Shown one piece after another: positions 44,683-53,242 of a stretch of 64,000 nucleotides of DNA. The stretch is from NCBI RefSeq assembly GCF_002252505.1, contig NZ_NNRL01000163.1, positions 749,981-813,980 on the forward strand, in the 5' to 3' direction. The stretch comes from Brucella grignonensis. Its GTDB lineage: Bacteria; Pseudomonadota; Alphaproteobacteria; Rhizobiales; Rhizobiaceae. The first letter of the stretch is position 1; the number at the start of each line of letters is the position of its first letter. The translations under genes and the position numbers were made by a program. The notes below the pieces were generated by a model. That model had not been told where the DNA came from and made no database searches. It saw only the letters and a list, made by a program, of their open reading frames with translations.

Positions 44683-45052
44683 GGCCTTGAAGAACGACGA
44701 CGAACTTATTGAAACTCTTGGTGGTGAACATGTTTACGATCACGTGCCACCTAAAACACCTTTTCCCTATGTCACGTTGGGTGAAACACTTAGCAAGGAC
44801 TGGAGTACGGCAAGTGAGCCGGGGGGCGAACATTTTCTCAATATCCAGATATGGGCGCGCGAGGCTGGACGCAAACGTGTGCTTGATATTGCCGGGCGCA
44901 TTGCCACGCGGCTCGATGAGGAGCCGCTTGAAGTGGATGGGCATAGGGTCATCAATCTCATGCTGACCGAAGTATTGGCACGCAATACCGATGGGTTCGG
45001 GAGCTATCTCGGCACCATGCGTTATCGGGCGGTGACAGAACCCGCTGATTAG
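44642..45052 (+). CDS. GTA gp8-like DUF3168 tail terminator
   Basis: A 136-residue DUF3168 protein, corresponding to the tail-terminator or joining protein of siphophages and GTAs. Family features are ALQKALYEALKNDDEL, VYDHVPPKTPFPYVTLGE and NIQIWAREAGRKRVLDIAG. ATG 44642 has GGGG upstream; a longer frame to 44585 is not supported. The TAG stop is the first three bases of a repeat element. Confidence 0.9.
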   Translation: MKNGASALQKALYEALKNDDELIETLGGEHVYDHVPPKTPFPYVTLGETLSKDWSTASEPGGEHFLNIQIWAREAGRKRVLDIAGRIATRLDEEPLEVDGHRVINLMLTEVLARNTDGFGSYLGTMRYRAVTEPAD

Positions 45053-45193
45053 AGCGCATCCCGAAAAGTGTGAAGCGGTTTTCGGACAAGGTGCGCTCAA
45101 AAACAAATACTTGGAGCGGACCCGTTCTAATCGTTAGTTATTCCGCATTTCCAGATGCAAAGCCGTTTTCATTTTTGCTGGAAATGCTCAAAT
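45050..45193. repeat. Composite palindromic repeat between gp8 and gp9
   Basis: The first unit starts TAGAGCGCATC in the gp8 stop and has stem CCGAAAA (45061-45067) paired with TTTTCGG (45079-45085) around GTGTGAAGCGG. A second, inverted fragment near 45150-45193 reads TTTTGCTGGAAATGCTC. Confidence 0.8.
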
Positions 45194-45206
45194 CAAGGAT
45201 CGATAA

Positions 45207-45620
45207 ATGGCAGCTCAACGCGGCAAGGATATCTTGCTGAAAATCGCAACCGGTGAGAGTGCATTTGAAACCTGTGCAGGTTTGCGCACCAAACGCATCG
45301 CTTTCAATGCCGAAACAGTGGACGTGACGGATGCCGATGCGGCTGGCCGCTGGCGGCAGCTACTTTCTGGAAGCGGTGTGCAGCGCGCTTCGGTTAGTGG
45401 ATCAGGGATTTTCAAGGACGCGGCTTCGGACGCATTGATCCGTAGCCTCTTCTTTAATGGAGAGATCCGCAACTGGCAGATCGTGCTACCGGATTTCGGC
45501 AGCATTACTGGACCGTTTCAGATCGTGGCACTTGAGTATGGCGGTAATCACGATGCTGAAGTGACTTTCGAGGTCGCGCTGGAATCGGCGGGGCTGATTG
45601 CATTTGGAGAGGCTCTATGA
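45207..45620 (+). CDS. GTA gp9-like major tail protein (tail tube)
   Basis: A 137-residue phage major tail protein of the TP901-1 type, forming the tail tube. It opens MAAQRGKDILLKI and carries TKRIAFNAETVDVTDADAAG and WRQLLSGSGVQRASVSGSGI, both family marks. Start ATG 45207 has AAGGATCG upstream. Overlaps the next gene by 4 bases. Confidence 0.93.
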   Translation: MAAQRGKDILLKIATGESAFETCAGLRTKRIAFNAETVDVTDADAAGRWRQLLSGSGVQRASVSGSGIFKDAASDALIRSLFFNGEIRNWQIVLPDFGSITGPFQIVALEYGGNHDAEVTFEVALESAGLIAFGEAL

Positions 45621-45964
45621 TGGTCAATCGCCATCGTGGCGAGGTTGCGGCAAAATTGGATGGCCGCGACTGGACACTCTGCCTTACACTTGGCGCGCTT
45701 GCCGAGCTGGAAGCAGCATTTGAAGCGGATAATCTCTCAGACCTCATTGCACGCTTTTCGACAGGGCGGCTCGCTGCTCATGACATGCAGCGCATCATTT
45801 GCGCGGGCCTGCGCGGTGGCGGTCATAATGTGAGCTATGACGATGTTGCCGAAATGCGAGCCGAAGGCGGTGCAGCCGGGTTCGCATATATCGTTTCAGC
45901 ACTTCTGACTGCCACATTCGGAAGCGCTGAAAAGCCAGAAAGCGATTCTACGTCAAACCCTTGA
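45617..45964 (+). CDS. GTA gp10-like tail assembly protein
   Basis: A 115-residue protein of the GTA gp10 / tail-assembly-chaperone group (VNRHRGEVAAKLDGRDWTLC and LGALAELEAAFEADNLSDLI). It should assist assembly of the tail tube around the tape measure. It has GGAGAG five bases upstream of ATG 45617 and overlaps both neighbours. Confidence 0.88.
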   Translation: MMVNRHRGEVAAKLDGRDWTLCLTLGALAELEAAFEADNLSDLIARFSTGRLAAHDMQRIICAGLRGGGHNVSYDDVAEMRAEGGAAGFAYIVSALLTATFGSAEKPESDSTSNP

Positions 45965-46176
45965 GTGCCGCAGTTGAATCAGATCCTTCACACAAACCTT
46001 TCCCGTGGGATGAGGTTATGCGGGCAGGATTTGGTTTGCTGCGGCTCTCCTCAAAAGACTTCTGGGCAATGACCCCGCGCGAACTTGCAGCGGCTCTCGG
46101 ACCCGTGTTGCGCAACACATATGCTCCTTCGCGTGCGACCCTTGATGCGCTCATGCACGCCTTTCCCGACAGGTAG
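45961..46176 (+). CDS. GTA gp10.1-like tail assembly chaperone
   Basis: A 71-residue protein similar to the rcc01693-type chaperone (Phage_TAC_6): FPWDEVMRAGFGLLRLSSKDFWAMTPREL is the recognisable block (read in two parts here: FPWDEVMRAGFGLLRL and SSKDFWAMTPREL). It starts at TTG 45961 overlapping the gp10 stop (TTGA). In siphophages the equivalent pair is made by frameshift; here the genes are separate. Confidence 0.88.
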   Translation: MSAAVESDPSHKPFPWDEVMRAGFGLLRLSSKDFWAMTPRELAAALGPVLRNTYAPSRATLDALMHAFPDR

Positions 46177-46181
46177 TTAAA

Positions 46182-46733
46182 ATGACAGATGAAACCGTAA
46201 CCGTTTCCGTCGAGGCGGATACGAGCGCGTTCGATCGTGCTTTGACCGATCTTGAAAAGCGCTCGTTGAGCTTCGGCTCCAACCTCACGACGGCACTCAA
46301 AAGCGCTATTGTATCCGGTAAGGGACTGGAAGATGTGCTGCGCGGCCTCGCAAGCAATTTGGCAGGCTCAGCACTATCGGCTGGTCTCCAGCCATTACAA
46401 AGTTTGGGCTCGTCGCTGATGTCGGGCATGATGACGGGTATCCGTGGCATCATGCCATTTGCCAAAGGCGGCGTGGTTTCCAGTCCGACCTATTTTGGCA
46501 TGGGCAATGGTTCGCTGGGCCTAACCGGCGAAGCGGGTGCAGAAGCCATCCTGCCGCTCGCGCGTGGTGCAGACGGCAGGCTTGGGGTTGCAACAGGTGG
46601 CGGCAATGCTGGCAAACCTGTGCAGGTCGTTTTCAATATGTCTTCGCCCGATGCATCCTCTTTCCGCAAATCCGAAGCGCAGCTTTCAACCATGCTGGCA
46701 GGTGCCGTACGCCGTGGCGCGCGGAGACTTTGA
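46182..46733 (+). CDS. GTA gp11-like short tape measure protein
   Basis: A 183-residue tape-measure-like protein. It starts with VSVEADTSAFDRALTDLEKR, has an internal GLASNLAGSALSAGLQPLQS helix with hydrophobic segments and ends with FAKGGVVSSPTYFGMGNG and GEAGAEAILPLARG, which is the conserved tail of such proteins. It is much shorter than phage tape measures, implying a short tail. The overlap with neighbours is minimal and the frame is intact. Confidence 0.88.
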   Translation: MTDETVTVSVEADTSAFDRALTDLEKRSLSFGSNLTTALKSAIVSGKGLEDVLRGLASNLAGSALSAGLQPLQSLGSSLMSGMMTGIRGIMPFAKGGVVSSPTYFGMGNGSLGLTGEAGAEAILPLARGADGRLGVATGGGNAGKPVQVVFNMSSPDASSFRKSEAQLSTMLAGAVRRGARRL

Positions 46734-46734
46734 A

Positions 46735-47364
46735 ATGGAATCTTTTCACGATGTCCGTTTTCCACTCGGGGTTTCCTTCGGCGCAACCGGAGGTCCGGAA
46801 TGGCGCAATGAAATCATTACGCTCACATCCGGCATGGAAAAGCGTAACGCCCGCTGGGCGCATTCCCGACGCCATTTTGATGCGGGCACGGGATTGCGTT
46901 CGCTTGACGATCTGAAAGCCGTGCTCGCCTTCTTCGAGGCCCGGCATGGTTCGCTCTATAGTTTTCGTTTCCGAGACCCATTCGATTTTTCATCTGCCTC
47001 AGATAGCGCGGCACCATCACCATTCGATCAACAGATTGGAATAGGCGACGGAGCAAGCGTTAAATTCCAGCTCATCAAACGCTATGAAACTCATGACCGT
47101 CCGATTACACGGCCGGTTAGTGGGACGGTACTGATTGGTGTCAACGGAGTGCGACTTGCGGAAGGTGAGGCATTCACGCTCGATAGTGCCACAGGTAACG
47201 TTACTTTCATGCCTGATTATCGGCCTGCCGTAGGCGCCGTCGTGACGGCGGGCTTTCTCTTCGATGTGACAGTACGCTTCGATACAGACAGGCTGATGGC
47301 CAGTATTGCGTCGTTTCAGGCAGGTGAAATTCCCTCCATTCCGATCATCGAGGTCAAGATATGA
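46735..47364 (+). CDS. GTA gp12-like distal tail protein (DUF2460)
   Basis: A 209-residue DUF2460 protein. The opening FHDVRFPLGVSFGATGGPEW, the ARWAHSRRHFDAG and LYSFRFRDPFDF blocks are family marks. It forms the distal end of the tail tube below the tape measure. ATG 46735 lies one base after the gp11 stop and has GGAG upstream. It overlaps gp13 by 4 bases. Confidence 0.92.
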   Translation: MESFHDVRFPLGVSFGATGGPEWRNEIITLTSGMEKRNARWAHSRRHFDAGTGLRSLDDLKAVLAFFEARHGSLYSFRFRDPFDFSSASDSAAPSPFDQQIGIGDGASVKFQLIKRYETHDRPITRPVSGTVLIGVNGVRLAEGEAFTLDSATGNVTFMPDYRPAVGAVVTAGFLFDVTVRFDTDRLMASIASFQAGEIPSIPIIEVKI

Positions 47365-48236
47365 TCCCTGTTCCGGCAGCGCTTGAATCACATTTGAAGG
47401 GTGAAGTCACAACCCATTGCTTTGCCTGGCTTATAAGACGTTTGGATGGTGTCGTGCTTGGTTTCACGGACCATGATCGTGACTTGCTTCTGGATGGAAT
47501 TGTCTGCGAGCCGCTGACGGGTCTGAACAGCAGCGAAGCCACGACAACACTCGGGCTGTCTGTTGCGGGCGGCGAGGTCGAAGGCGCTTTGTCTTCAACA
47601 CGTATCAGCGATGTCGATATTGAGCAGGGCCGTTACGACGGAGCGGTTGTCGAAAGCTATCTGGTCAATTGGACAAGCCCTGAACAGCACATGCTTTTGC
47701 GGCGCTGGACCGTTGGCACGATCAGCCGATCCGGTGGCCGATTTGTCATGGAATTGAAAGGCGCTGCGGCTGCTTTTGATGCCGTTTGTGGCCGCCGGAT
47801 TTTACGTCAGTGCAACGCTGTTTTGGGCGATAAACGCTGTGGTGTGAACCAAAGCGATCCTCGGTTTGCTGCTTCTGGATCAGTAACAGTTGCTGATGGT
47901 CCGATGCTGGCGGTGGCTGGACTTGAGGGTTTTGCAAGTGGTTGGTTTGCCGAAGGGCTGCTTGTTTGGACAAGCGGTAAAAGCTCGGGAAGAGCAATTC
48001 GTGTTCTGGGACAGAATGGTAACAGTCTGCGTTTGATTGAACCTCCCGTTCTGCCGGTGGAAACCGGCGACACGTTTCGTGTCGTTGCCGGTTGCGACAA
48101 GAGCTTTGCAACCTGCAAAGCAAAATTCGCAAATGGCACCAATTTTCAAGGCTTTCCGCATCTTCCCGGCAATGACGCAGCCTTCGCCTACGTCAGCGGT
48201 GGTAATGAATATGACGGAAGTGCATTGGTGCCATGA
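47361..48236 (+). CDS. GTA gp13-like tail hub protein (DUF2163)
   Basis: A 291-residue DUF2163 protein corresponding to the tail hub. Marks include CFAWLIRRLDGVVLGFTDHD, the EVEGALSSTRISDVDIEQG segment, and a Cys-containing CNAVLGDKRCGVNQ with a later CDKSFATCKAKF, which in GTA hubs bind an Fe-S cluster. The C terminus NFQGFPHLPGNDAAF is conserved. It overlaps gp14 by 4 bases. Confidence 0.93.
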   Translation: MIPVPAALESHLKGEVTTHCFAWLIRRLDGVVLGFTDHDRDLLLDGIVCEPLTGLNSSEATTTLGLSVAGGEVEGALSSTRISDVDIEQGRYDGAVVESYLVNWTSPEQHMLLRRWTVGTISRSGGRFVMELKGAAAAFDAVCGRRILRQCNAVLGDKRCGVNQSDPRFAASGSVTVADGPMLAVAGLEGFASGWFAEGLLVWTSGKSSGRAIRVLGQNGNSLRLIEPPVLPVETGDTFRVVAGCDKSFATCKAKFANGTNFQGFPHLPGNDAAFAYVSGGNEYDGSALVP

Positions 48237-48667
48237 TGGTTGCCGAGAGAGTTTTGGCTGAGGTCGAAAGCTGGATCGGTACGCCCTATCGCCACGGTGC
48301 ATCAATGCGTGGCGTGAGCTGTGACTGTCTGGGGCTGGTACGCGGTATCTGGCGGGCGCTTTATGGCAATGAACCAGAACATCCGGGGGCTTATGCACCT
48401 GACTGGGCGGAGGCCACTTCCGGCGATCCGCTTATGGAAGCCGCGCAAAGGCATATGAGATCACGCATCAGCGGTAATCCTCAACCGGGAGATTTGCTCC
48501 TCTTCCGCTGGCGCGCCGATGTTGCGGCGAAGCATCTTGGTATCATGGTGAGAGAGAACCGCTTTATCCATGCTTATGAAGGTCATCACGTGATGGCTTC
48601 TGCCTTGGTGCCGCAATGGCGCAAGCGGATTGCCGGTATTTTTATCTTCCCTGACGCGAAAGTGTAA
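48233..48667 (+). CDS. GTA gp14-like NlpC/P60 peptidase
   Basis: A 144-residue cell-wall peptidase of the NlpC/P60 type. The catalytic Cys is in CDCLGLVRGIWRAL, the His in KHLGIMVRENRFIHAY. In RcGTA it is part of the tail tip and opens peptidoglycan for DNA delivery. Starts inside the gp13 stop (ATGA). Confidence 0.93.
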   Translation: MMVAERVLAEVESWIGTPYRHGASMRGVSCDCLGLVRGIWRALYGNEPEHPGAYAPDWAEATSGDPLMEAAQRHMRSRISGNPQPGDLLLFRWRADVAAKHLGIMVRENRFIHAYEGHHVMASALVPQWRKRIAGIFIFPDAKV

Positions 48668-48670
48668 GCA

Positions 48671-51600
48671 ATGGCGACTATTGTTCTACAAGCGGTTGGT
48701 GCTGCTGTTGGAGGCATTTTTGGCCCTGTGGGGGCAGCTATTGGCGCTGGCTTGGGCGCTATGGGCGGCTATGCCATCGATACGGCGATCATCAATTCGA
48801 CCCGCCATATGGAGGGGGCACGCCTCAATGGTGGTCGTGTGGCAACAGCAGAAGAAGGTGCAGCGCTTCCTTTCGTTTATGGCACAGCGCGGCTTTCAGG
48901 CACGTTGATCTGGGCGACGCGATTTGAGGAAAAGAAAACTACAGAACGTCAGGGCGGCAAGGGTGGTCCGAAAGTGACCAGTTACAGCTATTTCGGCAAT
49001 GCAGCCTATGCCGTTGCTGAAGGCGAAATCGCTGGCATCCGTCGTGTTTGGGCTGATGGTCAGGAACTTGATCTCACTGACATTGACATGCGCATTTATC
49101 ACGGTACGCAGCAACAACAGCCTGATCCATTGATTGAGGCCAAGCAAGGAACAGGCAATGCGCCTGCCTATCGCGGCACTGCTTATGTGGTGTTTGAGCG
49201 GATTCCGCTCGATGTGTATGGAAACCGTCTGCCACAATTCCAGTTTGAGGTCATGCGACCAGTTGGCAAGGTGGCGCGCGATATCCGCGCTGTGGCGCTC
49301 ATTCCGGGCTCCACCGAATTCGGCCTATCACCAAGTCCGGTAAGTGACAGGCCTTTTCCGGGTGAAAGCCGCACACTTAACCGCAATGCAAAGCGCGGGC
49401 GCAGCGATTGGGCGGTCGCCATGGACGAGCTGCAGATGCTGTGCCCGAACCTCCGCCATGTGGCAATTGTTCTGCCATGGTTTGGCAATGATCTAAGGGC
49501 GGATGCTTGTAGCATTCGCCCGGGCGTCACGCATCAGAGCACATTTTCATCAAGCCAGACCTGGAAGGTTGAAAATGTCACTCGTGCCAATGCACATCTT
49601 ATTTCGACCAGTGGTGACGGTGCGGCTTATGGCGGAACCCCTTCCGATCAGAGCGTAATCGACGCTATTCGTGACGCGAAAGCGCGCGGTCTTAAGGTTA
49701 CACTTTATCCGTTCATCATGATGGACGTGCCTGCTGGCAATCAGTTGCCGTCGCCTTATGGCGGTGTTGGACAATCCGTCTATCCATGGCGAGGGCGTAT
49801 CACTTGCCATCCCGCAATCGATGTTGCCGGATCGCCAGACAAAACAGTCGAAGCAGGAAGTCAGGTCTCAGCTTTCGTCAACGGAACGTGGGGTTACAGG
49901 CGTTTCCTGAATCATTGTACAAATCTGGCGGTGCAGGCTGGCAGTGTCGATGCCTTTTTGCTTGGTTCAGAATTACGTGGCCTTACCAGCATCCGTGACA
50001 GCCGCGAAAACTTTCCATTCGTCACGTATCTTTGTGCGCTTGCCACTGAGATGCGGGTGAAGCTTGGACAAAGCTGCCGCATTACATATGGCGCTGACTG
50101 GACTGAATATTTTGGATATCAGGCACAGGATGGAACCGGCGATCTGTTTTTCAATCTCGATCCGCTATGGTCACATCCTGCAGTGGATGCAGTAGGTATC
50201 GATAATTATATGCCACTTGCCGATTGGAGGGATAGTGATTTCGATGGCGAGAACCCTGATCGGTTCGAAGGTCCTTATGATCTTAATGGTCTGACAGCGA
50301 GCATAGAAACGGGGGAGGGCTTCGACTGGTATTACGCGAGCAGCGAAGACCGTGTCGCGCGTGTTCGTACACCGATTAGCGATGGGCTCGCGGGCAAGCC
50401 ATGGGTCTATCGCTACAAGGATATTCGTGCCTGGTGGAGCAATCTGCACTACAATCGTATTGATGGGGCAGAGGTTGCCCGACCTACAGCTTGGCTGCCG
50501 CAATCCAAACCAATTTGGTTTACAGAACTTGGGTGCCCGGCAGTAGACAAAGGTCCGAACCAGCCCAATGTCTTTCCTGATCCCAAATCGTCTGAAAATG
50601 CGACGCCATATTTCTCGAACGGTTCACGCGCCGATATCGGTATGGACCGGTTCCTGCGCGCACATTTCAAGCACTGGCCGGAAAACAATCCGGTCTCTTC
50701 TGTGTATGGCAGTCCAATGCTGGACATGGATCGCATTTATATGTGGTCCTGGGATACGCGACCGTTTTCAGAGTTTCCGCTGAAAGGTGATGTGTGGGGC
50801 GATACGCCAAACTGGCGACTCGGTCATTGGCTTAATGGCCGCGTCAGTGGAGTTTCGCTTGATGAACTGATTGCTGCCATACTGGCCGATTTTGAGTTAC
50901 CGGAAGCTGATTGCACTGCTGCGGATGGGCATCTCACCGGGTTTGTTATTTCGGAACCGTCAACAGCACGCGGTGTTCTGGAACCACTGATGAATGTGTT
51001 TGGTGTGCATGGGTTTGAGCAGGCGGGCCGGTTTGTGTTTCGGAGTATCGCCCGTGCGGCTCCTGCGCTTGATGTGGCGCATATGCTGGTCGAGCCACAG
51101 GATGGCGAAGCGTTGAACTCTGTTCTCGAAGATCAGGGCGATCTGCCTTCCGTGGCCGAGCTATACTGTAACGACCCACTACGCGACTTTCAGGTTGTCG
51201 GTGCATCGGTGCGTCGGGATACCGGGCAGGGCACAGAAAGCCTCAGCCTATCGGGCTCGATGGAAACAGGGCAGGCCACTGCCCTTGCCGAAAGCTGGAT
51301 GGCGCGCCGCTATGCTGAACGGCGAACCGCAAGCTTTTCGCTGCCATGGTCAGAGGCCGCACTTCACGTCGGCGATCGTATCCGGCTTGATATCCTTGGG
51401 GGCGGGCGCAACTATGTCGTAACAGCGTTGGAAGATGGCGAAGTACGGGCTGTCAAAGCCGTCGCCCTTGCACCGAATGTCATGTTTGCAGACAAAGGTG
51501 AAACTCCAAAGTTTCCACCGGGAAAACCGGTCTCGGATATGAAGCCGATTTTTCACCTCATAGATCTGCCGCTTTGGCCGAGTGCGGAAGATCCCGCTGG

Positions 51601-52477
51601 TCAATTCCGCGTTGCGTGTCATGCGAAGCCATGGCGCGGTGTCGCGGCTTACGCGTCACCATCCGACGATGGTTTTGCCGAACGCAGCTTGATCGGCGAG
51701 CGCACCGTGATGGGGGAACTGACAAGGCCGCTTAAGGGAGCACCGAGCGGACGTTTGATCGACGGGAATGCGATAGAGCTTGTACTTTACTCAGGTGAAT
51801 TGGGATCAAAGCCACTTGTTCAGATACTGAACGGGGCCAACACGGCATTTCTAAAATCCCCCAATGGAGAATGGGAAGTTTTTCAGTTTCTCGAAGCAGA
51901 AGAGATTGGACAAAACCGCTGGCGATTGAGCAGGCTTTTACGCGGTCAGCTTGGTACGGAAACAGCAAGCCTCATTGAGAAGCCAGTCGGGACCCCGTTT
52001 GTATTGCTTGACGGTGGGGTGCAGGACATTGGTCTGCTAGCTTCCGAAATCGGGCTTGAGCTGAACTGGCGCATAGGGGCGGCAGGCAAATCGTTCTCGG
52101 ATGAGTTCTTCGATACCGTGAAGGCAGTCGGCGGCTTGCAAGCCCTGAAACCTCTCAGCCCGGTCCATCTCAAGGCCAAACAACTCAGTAATGGTGATTT
52201 GTCGGCTCACTGGATCAGGCGCGGAAGGCTCGATGCTGATAGCTGGATGGGTGAGGATATTCCGCTGGCTGAAGAACGTGAAGCCTATCAGGTGGAAGTC
52301 TGGCAGTCCGATGCAATTGTGCGCAGTGCCCAGGTGCAAACTACGTCCTGGATCTATTCGAATTCAGAACGTCTTGCTGAACTCGACACAAAGGGATTCC
52401 AGATTCGCGTCGCGATGGTGAGTGCAAAAACTGGAGCTGGTGATTTCGCCACGCTCGATATTTCAAATATTTTGTGA
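48671..52477 (+). CDS. GTA gp15-like megatron tail tip protein
   Basis: A 1268-residue tail tip or host-specificity protein. The N terminus has hydrophobic glycine-rich segments (VGGIFGPVGAAIGAGLGAMGG) typical of these proteins. The central part holds the GTA TIM-barrel domain (residues about 400-780, with ITYGADWTEYFGY and WFTELGCPAVDKGPNQPN), followed by a phage-tail domain (GRFVFRSIARAAPALDVAHM) and beta-rich C-terminal modules. It should contact the recipient cell and organise the tail tip. The frame is continuous. Confidence 0.95.
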   Translation: MATIVLQAVGAAVGGIFGPVGAAIGAGLGAMGGYAIDTAIINSTRHMEGARLNGGRVATAEEGAALPFVYGTARLSGTLIWATRFEEKKTTERQGGKGGPKVTSYSYFGNAAYAVAEGEIAGIRRVWADGQELDLTDIDMRIYHGTQQQQPDPLIEAKQGTGNAPAYRGTAYVVFERIPLDVYGNRLPQFQFEVMRPVGKVARDIRAVALIPGSTEFGLSPSPVSDRPFPGESRTLNRNAKRGRSDWAVAMDELQMLCPNLRHVAIVLPWFGNDLRADACSIRPGVTHQSTFSSSQTWKVENVTRANAHLISTSGDGAAYGGTPSDQSVIDAIRDAKARGLKVTLYPFIMMDVPAGNQLPSPYGGVGQSVYPWRGRITCHPAIDVAGSPDKTVEAGSQVSAFVNGTWGYRRFLNHCTNLAVQAGSVDAFLLGSELRGLTSIRDSRENFPFVTYLCALATEMRVKLGQSCRITYGADWTEYFGYQAQDGTGDLFFNLDPLWSHPAVDAVGIDNYMPLADWRDSDFDGENPDRFEGPYDLNGLTASIETGEGFDWYYASSEDRVARVRTPISDGLAGKPWVYRYKDIRAWWSNLHYNRIDGAEVARPTAWLPQSKPIWFTELGCPAVDKGPNQPNVFPDPKSSENATPYFSNGSRADIGMDRFLRAHFKHWPENNPVSSVYGSPMLDMDRIYMWSWDTRPFSEFPLKGDVWGDTPNWRLGHWLNGRVSGVSLDELIAAILADFELPEADCTAADGHLTGFVISEPSTARGVLEPLMNVFGVHGFEQAGRFVFRSIARAAPALDVAHMLVEPQDGEALNSVLEDQGDLPSVAELYCNDPLRDFQVVGASVRRDTGQGTESLSLSGSMETGQATALAESWMARRYAERRTASFSLPWSEAALHVGDRIRLDILGGGRNYVVTALEDGEVRAVKAVALAPNVMFADKGETPKFPPGKPVSDMKPIFHLIDLPLWPSAEDPAGQFRVACHAKPWRGVAAYASPSDDGFAERSLIGERTVMGELTRPLKGAPSGRLIDGNAIELVLYSGELGSKPLVQILNGANTAFLKSPNGEWEVFQFLEAEEIGQNRWRLSRLLRGQLGTETASLIEKPVGTPFVLLDGGVQDIGLLASEIGLELNWRIGAAGKSFSDEFFDTVKAVGGLQALKPLSPVHLKAKQLSNGDLSAHWIRRGRLDADSWMGEDIPLAEEREAYQVEVWQSDAIVRSAQVQTTSWIYSNSERLAELDTKGFQIRVAMVSAKTGAGDFATLDISNIL

Positions 52478-52496
52478 AAATCAGAAAGGAAATTTA

Positions 52497-52703
52497 ATGG
52501 CTGAAGATAAGCCTTGGTATCTTTCTCGCACTGTTTGGGCAGGATTGGTCGCTCTGTTTTTATCATTGGCGGGCGCTTTTGGCCTTATCAGTGATACGAT
52601 CGATCAGGGCGCTTTAACTGATATATTGCTGCAACTCGCGACAGGCATCGCTGGCCTTATTGCTGTTTTTGGTCGCATAGGGGCAACTTCGCGCATTTCA
52701 TAA
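52497..52703 (+). CDS. Small membrane protein, holin candidate
   Basis: A 68-residue protein with two hydrophobic segments (TVWAGLVALFLSLAGAFGLI and LLQLATGIAGLIAVFGRIG) separated by a polar loop. It starts at ATG 52497 with AAGGA upstream, 20 bases after the tail-tip gene. Size, two-segment shape and position after the structural genes suit a holin, but family identity is not visible. RcGTA encodes its lysis genes elsewhere, so this could be a local addition. Confidence 0.65.
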   Translation: MAEDKPWYLSRTVWAGLVALFLSLAGAFGLISDTIDQGALTDILLQLATGIAGLIAVFGRIGATSRIS

Positions 52704-52721
52704 TTTCACAAAGCGTGATAG

Positions 52722-52806
52722 CAAAGTTTTGAAAAGTGGCATAGTTCCGGAATGTTGACGGATGTTCCGGATAATATTATGCATAAAAACAATAGTTTAG
52801 AATGGC
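52722..52806. repeat. Degenerate copy of the dispersed repeat
   Basis: AAAAGTGGCATAG, later GGATAATATTATGCATAAAAACAATAGTTTAGAA, resembles the right half of the family with many changes. Membership is uncertain. Confidence 0.35.
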
Positions 52807-52917
52807 GCCAATCGGGGTTTTCTGGTTGGGGCTGTTTTACAGGCCCAAATTCCTTTGTGTCTATAAGCAGGGTGATCGTTCATGCATCGTTCAGCTGAAA
52901 GGCGCTATATAAGGGAC

Positions 52918-53217
52918 ATGATGAAACAGAACCCTGCTCTCAAAATTTTCGCGCTTCTGGCCGTTAGCATTGGTCTGTTGCCGGTTGATGCCGGTGCCTT
53001 GCCAATTACAATGCCCCAGAAGTCTAATCTTCGGGTTGCTGCTGCTGGCGATTGTGCGGCGGTGGGCGAACAAGTGGCTGCCTCACAGGGTGGTCAGTTG
53101 GCCAAGGCAACGCCGACCACACAGAATGGCCGCCCCATGTGTGTGGTCGTGGTACTTGTACCCGGACGCGATGGCGAACGCCCGCGCCGTGTAGAAGTCG
53201 CCGTCCCCGCACAGTAG
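52918..53217 (+). CDS. Small exported protein, FeuN candidate
   Basis: A 99-residue exported protein with signal peptide (MKQNPALKIFALLAVSIGLLPVDAGA) and two Cys in the mature part (GDCAAVGEQ and PMCVVVV). AAGGGAC precedes ATG 52918/52921; a longer frame from ATG 52882 also has a ribosome site. It lies 88 bases before feuP, the place where Sinorhizobium carries feuN, a small periplasmic inhibitor of FeuQ. The identity with FeuN is inferred from position and type only. Confidence 0.6.
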   Translation: MMKQNPALKIFALLAVSIGLLPVDAGALPITMPQKSNLRVAAAGDCAAVGEQVAASQGGQLAKATPTTQNGRPMCVVVVLVPGRDGERPRRVEVAVPAQ

Positions 53218-53242
53218 ACTGATTCCAGTTAATATTGGATCG

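Noticed and set aside
46182-46733. Tape measure gene regarded as truncated
   Set aside because: It is short compared with phage tape measures, but GTA tape measures are short in general; both ends carry the conserved segments and neighbours abut it closely.
38092-52703. Cluster read as an ordinary prophage
   Set aside because: There is no integrase, repressor, replication gene or attachment site, and the gene content and order match RcGTA rather than a complete temperate phage.
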